Program-made: the position numbers and the translations under genes
Assembly (NCBI RefSeq): GCF_005938385.1
Contig: NZ_VCRA01000002.1
Span: forward strand, 186,001-250,000
Direction of reading: 5' to 3'
From: Paenibacillus mesophilus
Lineage (GTDB): Bacteria > Bacillota > Bacilli > Paenibacillales > NBRC-103111
DNA length: 64,000 nt
Notes under the pieces: model-generated
The model's database searches: none
Seen by the model: the letters and a program-made list of their open reading frames with translations, nothing else
What the model was told of the DNA's origin: nothing
Shown here: in pieces, positions 8,405 to 16,396 of the stretch
Layout of the letters: every line of letters begins with the position of its first letter
Numbering within the stretch: position 1 is the stretch's first letter

Positions 8405-10180
8405 ATGAATGCACCTTTTATGCTGCAAAGTTCCATCCCATCCGGAGGAGCTGCACCGCTTGGCGTAATCGTACCGAAAAACGGTTCATCGACTGGAACG
8501 AACGTATTTGCAGGGGATGCCGCCTTCGCGAAAAGCTTGGTTCAGGCGATGACCGGGAATAGCGATCCGGCCGGTTCCGCACAGACGAATATGCTGGCGA
8601 CGAACTTGTTGGCCCAGCTCGTTTCGGTTAATTCGGCGGGAGGCGAATCGCAGATTGGCGATGTATTGTCCCGGCTGCTAGCCGATATGAACGTCAATTC
8701 GGATTCCGTCAGCGAGCTTGACGGTGCCGCGATTTCTCCGCTGATGAACGCTCTGGTGTCCAATCTTTTGGCTGAATATGCTGCGGATCAGTCCGCTCAG
8801 ACGAACTTGGTTCAGGGCGCCGCTACTGACGCAAAACCGCAAACGGGCGATGTACTGACACAATGGCTCGGAAGTCTCGGAAACGATTCGGACCTGGACG
8901 ATCGTCAGGACGTTATGAACGATTTGATGGCACTGCTGGAGCTTGCTCAAGCGATCATCCAACAATGGCAGCCTGTCGACTCACAACCCGACGTGAAGAC
9001 GGAGCAGAACCCGGCAGAGATTCAGACAAACGCAATCGACTCGACGCTGAGCGCAGAGGTTGGCGAGCAAGCGATCGTTCCGCAAGGGCAGATGTCGAAT
9101 CAACAACAGCAGGGACCGGAAACGAATACGGATTCCGCATCGACAGAGACGAAAGTAAATGACAACAAGCCATACGGCAAACATGCCGAATTGCTGCAAA
9201 CGCTGAATCAGCTCGCCGATTTGTTGCAGCAGCACCCGGATCAACCGGAAATCGTCCAAATCGTGGAGTCGATCGAGTATTTGATTGCGCCTATGATGAA
9301 AGACGACGGTGTGAAATCCGAGAATGGCGTCGAACAAGTCCAGGTTCCGGTTCAATCGACCGCCGCTCCGGCATCTACCGTATCAAACGCAGCTTCTGTC
9401 GTACCTGTGCACCAATCGCCAAGACAGAAACCGGCCGCAGGTTCGGTTAATATCCAGAATTTGCAACAAATTGCAATCGCACCGAGCATAATGACGCGCG
9501 GAATCGATTTGAAAGGCCGGCTTGAGGCTCTCGCGGCCAAAGCGATTGTTCAGCCGCAAATCGCCGCCGTACAAGCGACGGATACGACTGCTGCAAGCGA
9601 TGAGTCGAATGATACGGTACAGGCAGGGGAAACGGCGGATACCGCTCATAACCCGCTGCAGTTGAACCAACTCCGTCATTCGGCACCGGTGCATGCCGCT
9701 CAGCCGCAAGAGCATTTTGTCCGGGCGGATCGTTTCGCCGACGAGATGGCTCAGGTGCTGAGAAGCATGAAAGTCAATACGGCAAACGGATTGTCTGAAG
9801 TTCGGATTATGCTGCAGCCGGAGCATTTGGGACACGTCGATGTGAAAGTATCGATGCAAAACGGTCAAATTGTGGCGCATTTTATGGCGGACTCCGCTCA
9901 CGGCAAAGAATTGCTGGAGAGCCAGCTGTCCCAATTGAGAACGGTGCTGCAAAATCAAGGGCTGCAGGTGGATCGTCTGGAAGTAGTGCACTACGATCCG
10001 CAATATTCCGGCGCATTCCAGGATTCCAGACAGCAGCAGCAATCTCGTGAGTCGGATCGCAACGATAAAGAGAAGTCTTCGGAGACCGAACGTACAGCCG
10101 CAGATTTCTTATCGGAGCTGGAACGGATAGCCGGTTCAAAATCTCCGAACGACAGCAAATCGTTCGACGTTACGGCCTAG
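8405..10180 (+). CDS. fliK: Flagellar hook-length control protein FliK
   Basis: Exported ruler that fixes hook length and switches FlhB export specificity. 591 residues: a long low-complexity N-terminal and middle region rich in Gln, Ala, Asp and Ser (ruler part), and a conserved C-terminal hook domain near 450-540 (LSEVRIMLQPEHLGHVDVKV, QLRTVLQNQGLQVDRLEVV). ATG 8405 is chosen because the perfect AGGAGGTGAT at 8391-8400 precedes it by 4 nt; the upstream in-frame GTG lies inside that site. The stop codon abuts a dispersed palindrome. Confidence 0.92.
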   Translation: MNAPFMLQSSIPSGGAAPLGVIVPKNGSSTGTNVFAGDAAFAKSLVQAMTGNSDPAGSAQTNMLATNLLAQLVSVNSAGGESQIGDVLSRLLADMNVNSDSVSELDGAAISPLMNALVSNLLAEYAADQSAQTNLVQGAATDAKPQTGDVLTQWLGSLGNDSDLDDRQDVMNDLMALLELAQAIIQQWQPVDSQPDVKTEQNPAEIQTNAIDSTLSAEVGEQAIVPQGQMSNQQQQGPETNTDSASTETKVNDNKPYGKHAELLQTLNQLADLLQQHPDQPEIVQIVESIEYLIAPMMKDDGVKSENGVEQVQVPVQSTAAPASTVSNAASVVPVHQSPRQKPAAGSVNIQNLQQIAIAPSIMTRGIDLKGRLEALAAKAIVQPQIAAVQATDTTAASDESNDTVQAGETADTAHNPLQLNQLRHSAPVHAAQPQEHFVRADRFADEMAQVLRSMKVNTANGLSEVRIMLQPEHLGHVDVKVSMQNGQIVAHFMADSAHGKELLESQLSQLRTVLQNQGLQVDRLEVVHYDPQYSGAFQDSRQQQQSRESDRNDKEKSSETERTAADFLSELERIAGSKSPNDSKSFDVTA

Positions 10181-10231
10181 AAACTGTCACGTAATATCCC
10201 CAAAGCAGATACGTTATTACATGATAGTTCC
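10180..10231. repeat. Dispersed palindrome family, copy 1
   Basis: Imperfect inverted repeat: left arm GAAACTGTCACGTAAT, right arm ATTACATGATAGTTCC, about 20 nt of loop. The left arm begins on the last base of the fliK stop codon. There is no T-run after it, so it is not a classic terminator. It lies inside the fla/che operon, between fliK and flgD. Confidence 0.75.
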
Positions 10232-10262
10232 CTAATGCACCCGTTATGATGGAGGTATTCGA

Positions 10263-10682
10263 ATGGCTACGGTAGCCGTATCGAACGGAACGTTCTATTA
10301 CAAGAACGCAGTCGAGAAACAAAAAACCGGCAGCAACAACATGGGCAAGGACGAGTTTCTGAAAATTCTCGTGACCCAGCTGTCCAACCAGGACCCCACG
10401 CAGCCGCTGCAGGATAAAGAGTTTATTGCACAGATGGCGACATTCACGTCTGTCGAGCAATTGACCAACATGGCCGGAGAAATGAAGCTGCTCCGCCAAT
10501 CGATCGGGTTCAGTTCGGGATTGATCGGCAAAACGATCGGCTGGACGCAAAAGGATTCGAATAGCGAGCCGGAAACGCTTTCCGGAGTCGTAGAATCGAT
10601 CAAGATTAAAGAGAGCAAGCAGTATGCCGTCGTCGGCGACAAGGAAGTGCCGATCGATCAAATTACTGAGATTAAGAGCTAG
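10263..10682 (+). CDS. flgD: Flagellar hook assembly (capping) protein FlgD
   Basis: Hook cap that promotes FlgE polymerisation. 139 residues, the short Bacillales form, with the signature MGKDEFLKILVTQLSNQDPT, then LQDKEFIAQMATFTSVEQL. ATG 10263 follows GGAGGT at 10251-10256. A short C-terminal beta region replaces the longer FlgD tail known from Proteobacteria. Confidence 0.95.
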   Translation: MATVAVSNGTFYYKNAVEKQKTGSNNMGKDEFLKILVTQLSNQDPTQPLQDKEFIAQMATFTSVEQLTNMAGEMKLLRQSIGFSSGLIGKTIGWTQKDSNSEPETLSGVVESIKIKESKQYAVVGDKEVPIDQITEIKS

Positions 10683-10693
10683 AAGGTGGTTAC

Positions 10694-11080
10694 ATGACTG
10701 ATCGAATGACGGTCGGGTATTTGTATCCCAATTCGGTTCCGCCGGTTACCCCCGCGAAGCGTCTCGATCCGAATGTCCAACAGCCGCAAGGAACGAAATC
10801 GTTTCAAGACGTATTCCGCGACAGTATCGTCCGCGTCAGTCATCATGCCGGTGTGCGGCTGCAGCAGCGGGGTATCGAGCTGAAGGCCGAGCAGATGGAT
10901 AAAATTCATTCGGCGATCGAGAAAGCCGCTGCAAAAGGTGCAAAGGAATCGTTGATTTTGATGGACAATATGGCGATGATCGTGAACGTGAAAAACAAAA
11001 CGATCGTAACCGCGATGGACGGTGCGGCGATGAAGGATAACGTGTTTACGCAAATCGACAGCGCCGTCATTATTTCCTGA
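10694..11080 (+). CDS. TIGR02530-type flagellar operon protein
   Basis: 128-residue conserved protein usually found between flgD and the hook gene in Bacillales and Clostridia. Recognisable segments are FQDVFRDS, VRLQQRGIELKAEQMDKIHS, AAAKGAKESLILMDNMAMIV and NVKNKTIVTAMDG. The biochemical role is not established. ATG 10694 has AAGGTGG at 10683-10689. It is followed by the 40-bp hairpin array rather than directly by flgE. Confidence 0.8.
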   Translation: MTDRMTVGYLYPNSVPPVTPAKRLDPNVQQPQGTKSFQDVFRDSIVRVSHHAGVRLQQRGIELKAEQMDKIHSAIEKAAAKGAKESLILMDNMAMIVNVKNKTIVTAMDGAAMKDNVFTQIDSAVIIS

Positions 11081-11131
11081 TTCAAAAGGGCTGGCCCTAT
11101 GAGGGAGCCTTGGATTGCTGACCGCTTGATG

Positions 11132-11328
11132 CAATCCGCTTACGATGCCAGCTTTGCTTCGCAAAGCTAAGAAGATGCTTACGATGCTAGCTTTGCTTGC
11201 GCAAAGCTAAGAAGATGCTTACGATGCTAGCTTTGCTTGCGCAAAGCTAAGAAGATGCTTACGATGCTAGCTTTGCTTGCGCAAAGCTAAGAAGATGCTT
11301 ACGATGCTAGCTTTGCTTGCGCAAAGCT
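11132..11328 (+). repeat. Tandem 40-bp hairpin array upstream of flgE (five hairpins)
   Basis: Five hairpins AGCTTTGC-loop-GCAAAGCT at 11150-11168, 11189-11208, 11229-11248, 11269-11288 and 11309-11328. The last four are identical and spaced exactly 40 bp; the first is diverged, with a 3-nt loop and 39-bp spacing. The spacer in each unit is AAGAAGATGCTTACGATGCT or close to it. Every unit holds a short reading frame of 11 codons (MLTMLALLAQS). The array fills the flgD-flgE operon gap and ends next to the flgE ribosome site. Confidence 0.95.
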
Positions 11329-11344
11329 CTTGGGAGGAAAGCAA

Positions 11345-12163
11345 ATGTTAAGATCGCTTTATTCCGGCGTATCCGGAATGAGAGGCTTCCAAACGAAGCT
11401 TGACGTTATCGGCAACAACATCGCCAACGTCAACACGATCGGCTTTAAAGGCAGCCGCGCCATGTTCAAAGACATTTTGAGCCAAACGGTTGCAGGCGTT
11501 ACGGCACCGGCAGACGGCAACGGCGGGATAAACGCCAAGCAGATCGGCCTTGGGGTGACGCTGGCCGCGATCGATACGCTGCATACGCCCGGAAGCGCCA
11601 TGACCACGAACGTCGTTACGGACGTGCGCATTGACGGAGACGGCTTCTTCGCGGTGCAAGCCGGCGAAGACGGCGGCGTCTTTCTGACGCGGGACGGCAA
11701 CTTCAAGCTTGATGCGGCCGGACAAATCGTAACTGCCGACGGCTACCGGGTTATGGGACTTGACGCCGCTCTGCCGCCAATCGATACCGCAGCGGTTACC
11801 GCATTCTCGATCGATCAGAGCGGGCAGTTCATCGGAGTCAACGTGGACGGAACTTCCGCGCCGATCGACGGTATGCAGCTTGCCGTCGTCAAAGTTACGA
11901 ACCCGTCCGGATTGGAGAAGATGGGCGGCAACTTGTATCGCGTCACTCCTAACGCCACGGCCGAGGATATCGTATTCTCGGTAGCGAACGACCCGGAAGT
12001 CGGAACAGGCGCGATCATCTCGGGGCAGCTGGAGATGTCCAACGTAGACCTGACCGGCGAGTTCACGGAAATGATCGTAGCTCAGCGCGGCTTCCAAGCC
12101 AACTCGAAAATTATTACGACTTCCGACGAAGTATTGCAGGAAGTGCTCGGATTGAAACGATAA
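11345..12163 (+). CDS. flgE: Flagellar hook protein FlgE (FlgE/FlgG family)
   Basis: Axial protein forming the hook or distal rod; by its position after flgD it is the counterpart of the B. subtilis hook gene flgE, although proteins of this 272-residue size are often labelled FlgG. N-terminal rod motif MLRSLYSGVSGMRGFQTKLD and IGNNIANVNTIGFKGSRAMF; C-terminal VDLTGEFTEMIVAQRGFQAN. ATG 11345 is chosen over TTG 11330 because GGGAGG (11332-11337) sits 7 nt upstream. The ribosome site directly follows the last unit of the hairpin array. Confidence 0.92.
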   Translation: MLRSLYSGVSGMRGFQTKLDVIGNNIANVNTIGFKGSRAMFKDILSQTVAGVTAPADGNGGINAKQIGLGVTLAAIDTLHTPGSAMTTNVVTDVRIDGDGFFAVQAGEDGGVFLTRDGNFKLDAAGQIVTADGYRVMGLDAALPPIDTAAVTAFSIDQSGQFIGVNVDGTSAPIDGMQLAVVKVTNPSGLEKMGGNLYRVTPNATAEDIVFSVANDPEVGTGAIISGQLEMSNVDLTGEFTEMIVAQRGFQANSKIITTSDEVLQEVLGLKR

Positions 12164-12178
12164 GCGGTTTGATCGACC

Positions 12179-12204
12179 GGCAAGGGGGAAGCTTCCCCCT
12201 TGCC
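12179..12204. repeat. 26-nt perfect palindrome between flgE and swrD
   Basis: GGCAAGGGGGAAG followed by its exact reverse complement, starting 15 nt after the flgE stop. In RNA it folds to a very stable hairpin without a following T-run, so it may protect the upstream mRNA 3' end or mark a processing site rather than terminate. Confidence 0.8.
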
Positions 12205-12243
12205 GTACCTAAGTAACCGAAGCAACATTTCGGGAGGGAAAGC

Positions 12244-12465
12244 ATGATACCTGTCACACGGTTGAATGGCAGCAAGCTTACCATCAACGCCTTGTTGATC
12301 GAGACGATAGAGGAAACCCCGGATACACTCATCACGCTGACGACGGGCAAAAAATTTATCGTGACCGAGAAGGTGCCTGACGTGGTAAGCTTGGTAAAAG
12401 CGTACATGCAGAATGTCGGTTCGATCAGGGTAGCCGTGAAGAATAATGTCCCGGAGGGCTCATAG
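12244..12465 (+). CDS. swrD: FlbD/SwrD family flagellar protein
   Basis: 73-residue small protein of the FlbD family; the B. subtilis homologue SwrD (YlzI) raises flagellar power and swarming. Sequence landmarks are MIPVTRLNGSKLTINALLIE at the N-terminus and TTGKKFIVTEKVPDVVSLVK. ATG 12244 follows GGGAGGGAA. It lies 2 nt before fliL, as in related operons. Confidence 0.9.
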   Translation: MIPVTRLNGSKLTINALLIETIEETPDTLITLTTGKKFIVTEKVPDVVSLVKAYMQNVGSIRVAVKNNVPEGS

Positions 12466-12467
12466 TC

Positions 12468-12950
12468 ATGTTCAAGAACAAAATGCTGCAATGGTTAATT
12501 ATGATCCTCATCGCCATTACTTTGATCGCGCTCGCCAGCTTCATTCTGTATGATTATTTGGACAAAAGGAATCAGCCGACCGACCCGTCCGAACAAGCAG
12601 CAAACTCTGTCGAGAACGTGAAGCCGAAGAAGATGACCGCGCAGCAAATGAAGGACGCAACGGTAGAGATCAAAGATATTACGACCAACTTGGCCGGAAA
12701 AAGTTTTGTGAAAATCAATTTCGCTTTCCTGCTGGAAGACACCAAGGCAAAAGAAGAATTCGAATTGCTGTCCACGAGAGTTAGAGCGACGATTATCCAG
12801 ACGCTCGCCGACTTGACCGCAGAGCAGGCAAGCGGCTCGAAAGGTCAAGATTTGATCAGTACGACGCTTATCAATAAAATCAACCCGTTATTATCCAAGG
12901 GCAAGTTGGTGCGTGTCGACATTACAGACATCAACATCATGAGCAACTAA
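12468..12950 (+). CDS. fliL: Flagellar basal body-associated protein FliL
   Basis: Single-pass membrane protein near the stator units, 160 residues. Transmembrane helix near 7-28 (WLIMILIAITLIALASFILY), a short linker and a stomatin-like periplasmic domain (FVKINFAFLLEDTKAKEEF; DLISTTLINKINPLLSKGKL). ATG 12468 uses CCGGAGGG inside the end of swrD as ribosome site. Confidence 0.93.
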   Translation: MFKNKMLQWLIMILIAITLIALASFILYDYLDKRNQPTDPSEQAANSVENVKPKKMTAQQMKDATVEIKDITTNLAGKSFVKINFAFLLEDTKAKEEFELLSTRVRATIIQTLADLTAEQASGSKGQDLISTTLINKINPLLSKGKLVRVDITDINIMSN

Positions 12951-12981
12951 GCGAATACCGCGGATAAGGGGGTGATCCAAA

Positions 12982-13980
12982 TTGGTAGACGTACTATCGC
13001 AGAATGAGATCGACGCACTGCTAGCCGCGCTGTCATCCGGCGAAATGGACGCCGAGGAGCTTAAGAAAGAAGAGACGCAGAAAAAAGTAAAAGCGTATGA
13101 TTTCAAACGCGCCGTCCGGTTCTCGAAGGAGCATCTTCGCAGCCTGACGCGGATTCACGAAAACTTCGCCCGTTACTTGACTACTTACTTCTCGGCTCTG
13201 CTCCGGACGTTCGTGCAGATCAATGTAATCCAGGTAGAGCAGCTGCCGTACGACGAATTCATACGTTCCATTCCGAAAATGACGATTTTAAATATATTCG
13301 AGGCGGAACCGCTCCAAGGCCGAATGGTGCTCGAGGTGCACCCGAACGTGGCCTATGCGCTGCTGGATCGGCTGCTTGGGGGGCCCGGAAGCTCGCCTGC
13401 CAAAATCAACGCGCTCACGGAAATTGAAACGATCGTCATGGAGCGCATATTCAGCAGAGCTTTCGAAAGCCTGCAGGAAGCATGGAAGACGGTCATCGAT
13501 TTATCGCCCAGACTGGAAGCTCTCGAGACGAATCCGCAGTTTATGCAAATCGTTTCGCCCAATGAAACGATCGCGCTCATCTCGCTGACGGCGAAAATCG
13601 GCGATACGACGGGAATGATCAACCTTTGTATCCCGCATGTCGTCATCGAACCGATCATGCCGCGATTGTCCGTGCATCACCAATTTTTGTCCCAGCGCAA
13701 AAGCCGCGCGCCGGAGGAAGTGTCCGCTCTCCAGGAGCGGGTATACAAAGCGAAGCTGCCGGTCATTGCGGAGCTGGGAGAATCGGTGATTACCGTCAAG
13801 GAGTTTTTGAATTTGGCCGCAGGCGACGTCATCACGTTAAATAAGCCCGTTGACGAGGGACTGCATATCAAAGTAGGGGATAAGCTCAAATTTATCGGAA
13901 GTCCGGGAACCGTTAAAGACAAACTTGCCGTTCAAGTAACGGAGATTGTCAGCGAAGGGGAAGAAGAACATGACGAGTAA
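12982..13980 (+). CDS. fliM: Flagellar motor switch protein FliM
   Basis: C-ring subunit that binds phosphorylated CheY and sets rotation direction. 332 residues. The N-terminal CheY-binding peptide is intact (LSQNEIDALLAALSSG), the middle CheC-like domain follows (VRFSKEHLRSLTRIHENFAR), and the C-terminal SpoA/FliN-like domain ends near IKVGDKLKFIGSPG. TTG start at 12982 after AAGGGGGTGATCC. The end overlaps fliY by 11 nt. Confidence 0.97.
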   Translation: MVDVLSQNEIDALLAALSSGEMDAEELKKEETQKKVKAYDFKRAVRFSKEHLRSLTRIHENFARYLTTYFSALLRTFVQINVIQVEQLPYDEFIRSIPKMTILNIFEAEPLQGRMVLEVHPNVAYALLDRLLGGPGSSPAKINALTEIETIVMERIFSRAFESLQEAWKTVIDLSPRLEALETNPQFMQIVSPNETIALISLTAKIGDTTGMINLCIPHVVIEPIMPRLSVHHQFLSQRKSRAPEEVSALQERVYKAKLPVIAELGESVITVKEFLNLAAGDVITLNKPVDEGLHIKVGDKLKFIGSPGTVKDKLAVQVTEIVSEGEEEHDE

Positions 13981-15331
13981 AGATTATTTATCGCAGGAAG
14001 AAATCGACGCGCTGCTAAGGCAAACGAGCGAAGATTTCGGCGGCGGCGGAACCTCCTCCGATTACGGCAGTCCGAACGTCGACGATTATTTGAGCCCGAT
14101 CGAACAGGATGCGCTGGGGGAAATCGGCAACATTACGTTCGGCAGCGCGGCAACCGCTCTTTCTACCCTTCTCGGCAAAAAAGTCGATATTACGACACCG
14201 AAAGTATCCGTCATTGCCCGGGTAGAACTCGAGAAAGAGTTTCCGAAGCCGCACGTTGCGATTCACGTCAATTACGTGGACGGATTTGACGGAATCAACT
14301 TGCTGGTCATCAAAACGAAAGATGCCCAAGTCATCGCGGATCTGATGATGGGCGGCACCGGGAATGTGTCGGAAGATATGGAAATGTCCGAAATTCATAT
14401 CAGCGCCGTGCAAGAAGCGATGAACCAAATGATGGGCTCGTCCGCAACGTCCATGTCGACTATCTTCAACCGGTTTGTCAACATTTCTCCTCCGGGGATC
14501 AACATTCTGGATTTGCAGAACGGGGAAGGAAAAGAGAATTTGCCCCGGGAAGAAGTGTTCGTCAAAATATCGTTCCGTCTCATTATCGGGGATTTGATCG
14601 ATTCCACCTTAATGCAGCTGCTGCCGGTGTCTTTCGCCAAAGATATGGTTTCGATCTTGATGGGCGGAACCGGCATGGAATCGGAACCGTCGTACTCTTC
14701 GCCGGCTCCGGACACTGCGCCGTCGTCATCTTACGCATCTACGTCCGTATCCCAGCCTGACCCTATGGCCGGGTACACGAATAACGCTCCGACGCCGGTG
14801 ATGCCGCCGACGCAGTATGACCCGTATCAGCAGCAGCAACAGCAGATGATGCAACATCAGCCTCCGATGATGCCTCCTCAGCAGCCGATGTATCAACAAC
14901 CGATGTACCAGCAACCGATGTACCAGCAGCAGCCCATGTATGAACAGCCTCAGCAGATGTACCAGCAGCCGCCGCATGTCCCGGCCAATTACGGAGGGAT
15001 ACCGGGTCGGAACGTCAACGTACAAGCCGCGCAGTTTTCCAATTTCGCGAGCCCGTCCGTACATGTGGATGAAACGAATCTCAATTTGCTACTGGATATT
15101 CCTCTCAAGGTTACCGTAGAATTAGGGAGAACCAAAAAGCTGATCAAGGACATCTTGGAGTTTTCCCAGGGCTCGATCATCGAACTGGACAAATTGGCCG
15201 GCGAGCCGGTCGATATTCTGGTTAATAACAAGCTGATCGCCAAAGGCGAGGTCGTCGTAATCGACGAAAACTTCGGTGTGCGCGTAACCGATATTATCAG
15301 CCAAATGGATCGAATTCAAAAATTACAATAG
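13970..15331 (+). CDS. fliY: Flagellar motor switch phosphatase FliY (FliN/CheC fusion)
   Basis: C-ring protein that also dephosphorylates CheY-P. 453 residues: an N-terminal EIDALL peptide, a CheC-like phosphatase domain with the two active-site motifs EIGNITFGSAATAL and EAMNQMMGSSATSM, a long Gln/Met/Pro/Tyr linker (about 240-350) and a C-terminal FliN domain (LNLLLDIPLKVTVELGRTKK). ATG 13970 is chosen over GTG 13946 because AGCGAAGGGG lies between them. The MYQQP repeats in the linker are unusual. Confidence 0.95.
   Translation: MTSKDYLSQEEIDALLRQTSEDFGGGGTSSDYGSPNVDDYLSPIEQDALGEIGNITFGSAATALSTLLGKKVDITTPKVSVIARVELEKEFPKPHVAIHVNYVDGFDGINLLVIKTKDAQVIADLMMGGTGNVSEDMEMSEIHISAVQEAMNQMMGSSATSMSTIFNRFVNISPPGINILDLQNGEGKENLPREEVFVKISFRLIIGDLIDSTLMQLLPVSFAKDMVSILMGGTGMESEPSYSSPAPDTAPSSSYASTSVSQPDPMAGYTNNAPTPVMPPTQYDPYQQQQQQMMQHQPPMMPPQQPMYQQPMYQQPMYQQQPMYEQPQQMYQQPPHVPANYGGIPGRNVNVQAAQFSNFASPSVHVDETNLNLLLDIPLKVTVELGRTKKLIKDILEFSQGSIIELDKLAGEPVDILVNNKLIAKGEVVVIDENFGVRVTDIISQMDRIQKLQ
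14828..14974 (+). repeat. Gln/Met/Pro repeat-coding segment in fliY
   Basis: In-frame coding repeat for FliY residues 287-335, including four near-identical PMYQQ units and a CAG/CAA Gln run. It forms the flexible linker between the CheC-like and FliN domains. Such repeats can change in length by slippage. Confidence 0.8.
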
Positions 15332-15353
15332 TCTTAGGAGGACTGACAGTACA

Positions 15354-15716
15354 ATGGCTAACAAAATTTTGATCGTAGACGACGCAGCTTTCATGAGAAT
15401 GATGATCAAGGAAATTTTAAGCAAGAACGGTTACGAGGTAGTCGGAGAAGCGCAAGACGGATCCGTTGCGGTCGAGAAGTATAAAGAGCTGAAGCCGGAT
15501 CTGGTCACGATGGACATTACGATGCCCGAGATGGACGGCATCGCGGCTTTGAAGGAAATCAAAAAATTCGATTCCAATGCGAAGGTGATCATGTGTTCCG
15601 CAATGGGCCAACAGGCGATGGTTATCGACGCGATCCAAGCCGGCGCGAAAGACTTTATCGTCAAACCGTTTCAGGCGGACCGCGTTATCGAAGCGATCAA
15701 GAAAACGTTGGGCTAA
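15354..15716 (+). CDS. cheY: Chemotaxis response regulator CheY
   Basis: Single-domain response regulator phosphorylated by CheA; it binds FliM/FliY at the motor. 120 residues with the acidic pocket D9-D10, phospho-acceptor D54 (LVTMDITMPEMDG), S82 in place of the usual Thr/Ser switch residue and K104 (FIVKPF). ATG 15354 follows TAGGAGGAC. The stop codon overlaps the fliO start (TAATG). Confidence 0.98.
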   Translation: MANKILIVDDAAFMRMMIKEILSKNGYEVVGEAQDGSVAVEKYKELKPDLVTMDITMPEMDGIAALKEIKKFDSNAKVIMCSAMGQQAMVIDAIQAGAKDFIVKPFQADRVIEAIKKTLG

Positions 15717-16396
15717 TGGCAAGGAACGCGGGAGGGCGATTAAAGCTGCTGCGCCATTCGATGATGCTCGCCGCTTTTGCCGTTCTGTCGCTGTCGGCTC
15801 CGTGGAACGCCGCAACGGTCGCGTATGCAGAGGGGGACGCGGCGGGAGGGGCTTTTCAGGCCGGTTCGGGCTCATCAACCGCAATACCGGGCAGTTCCGG
15901 AGCGGTATTTATTGCTATGGTCAAGGTGATTTTTTTCCTTATTCTTATTATCGGAATCTTCCTCATCATTATGAAGGCTTTGTCCAAAAAAAAATGGAGC
16001 TGGAATTCGGGCCGGGCCGTGAAAGCGTTGGGCGGACTTCCGCTCGGGCAAAACAAGTCGGTACAAATCGTCGAGATCGGCAGATCGATCTACATACTCG
16101 GGGTCGGCGACGGCGTCCAATTGATCCAAAAAATCGACGATCCCGAGGAAATAGCTTACATAACCGCCTTCCTCAATCCGGATTCCGCTAACGCCGGGCA
16201 AAGCTGGCAAGGGATACGCGAATGGCTGGGCGGAATGAAAAAACGCGAACGGGAACCGGTGGAGGATGAAAACGACGTGGCCGCTTCTTTCCAGGATGTA
16301 TTCCAATCGAAGATGAAGCATATGACGGGCCGGAAACAACTGATCGAGGACATGCTGCGGAGCGACGACAAGACGAACCGGAAGGTCGACCCATGA
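15716..16396 (+). CDS. fliO: Flagellar biosynthetic protein FliO (FliZ)
   Basis: Membrane scaffold for FliP assembly in the flagellar export gate. 226 residues: N-terminal signal-like helix (MMLAAFAVLSLSAPWNA), a Gly/Ser-rich segment, a main transmembrane helix (AMVKVIFFLILIIGIFLII) and the conserved cytoplasmic FliO domain (LGGLPLGQNKSVQIVEIGRS, then IYILGVGDGVQLI). ATG 15716 overlaps the cheY stop; the ribosome site is weak, so coupling is likely. The frame is open further upstream inside cheY, but that part is a shadow. Confidence 0.9.
   Translation: MARNAGGRLKLLRHSMMLAAFAVLSLSAPWNAATVAYAEGDAAGGAFQAGSGSSTAIPGSSGAVFIAMVKVIFFLILIIGIFLIIMKALSKKKWSWNSGRAVKALGGLPLGQNKSVQIVEIGRSIYILGVGDGVQLIQKIDDPEEIAYITAFLNPDSANAGQSWQGIREWLGGMKKREREPVEDENDVAASFQDVFQSKMKHMTGRKQLIEDMLRSDDKTNRKVDP

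Noticed and set aside
11132-11328. CRISPR array
   Set aside because: Units are contiguous tandem repeats with identical spacers, no variable spacers and no cas genes.
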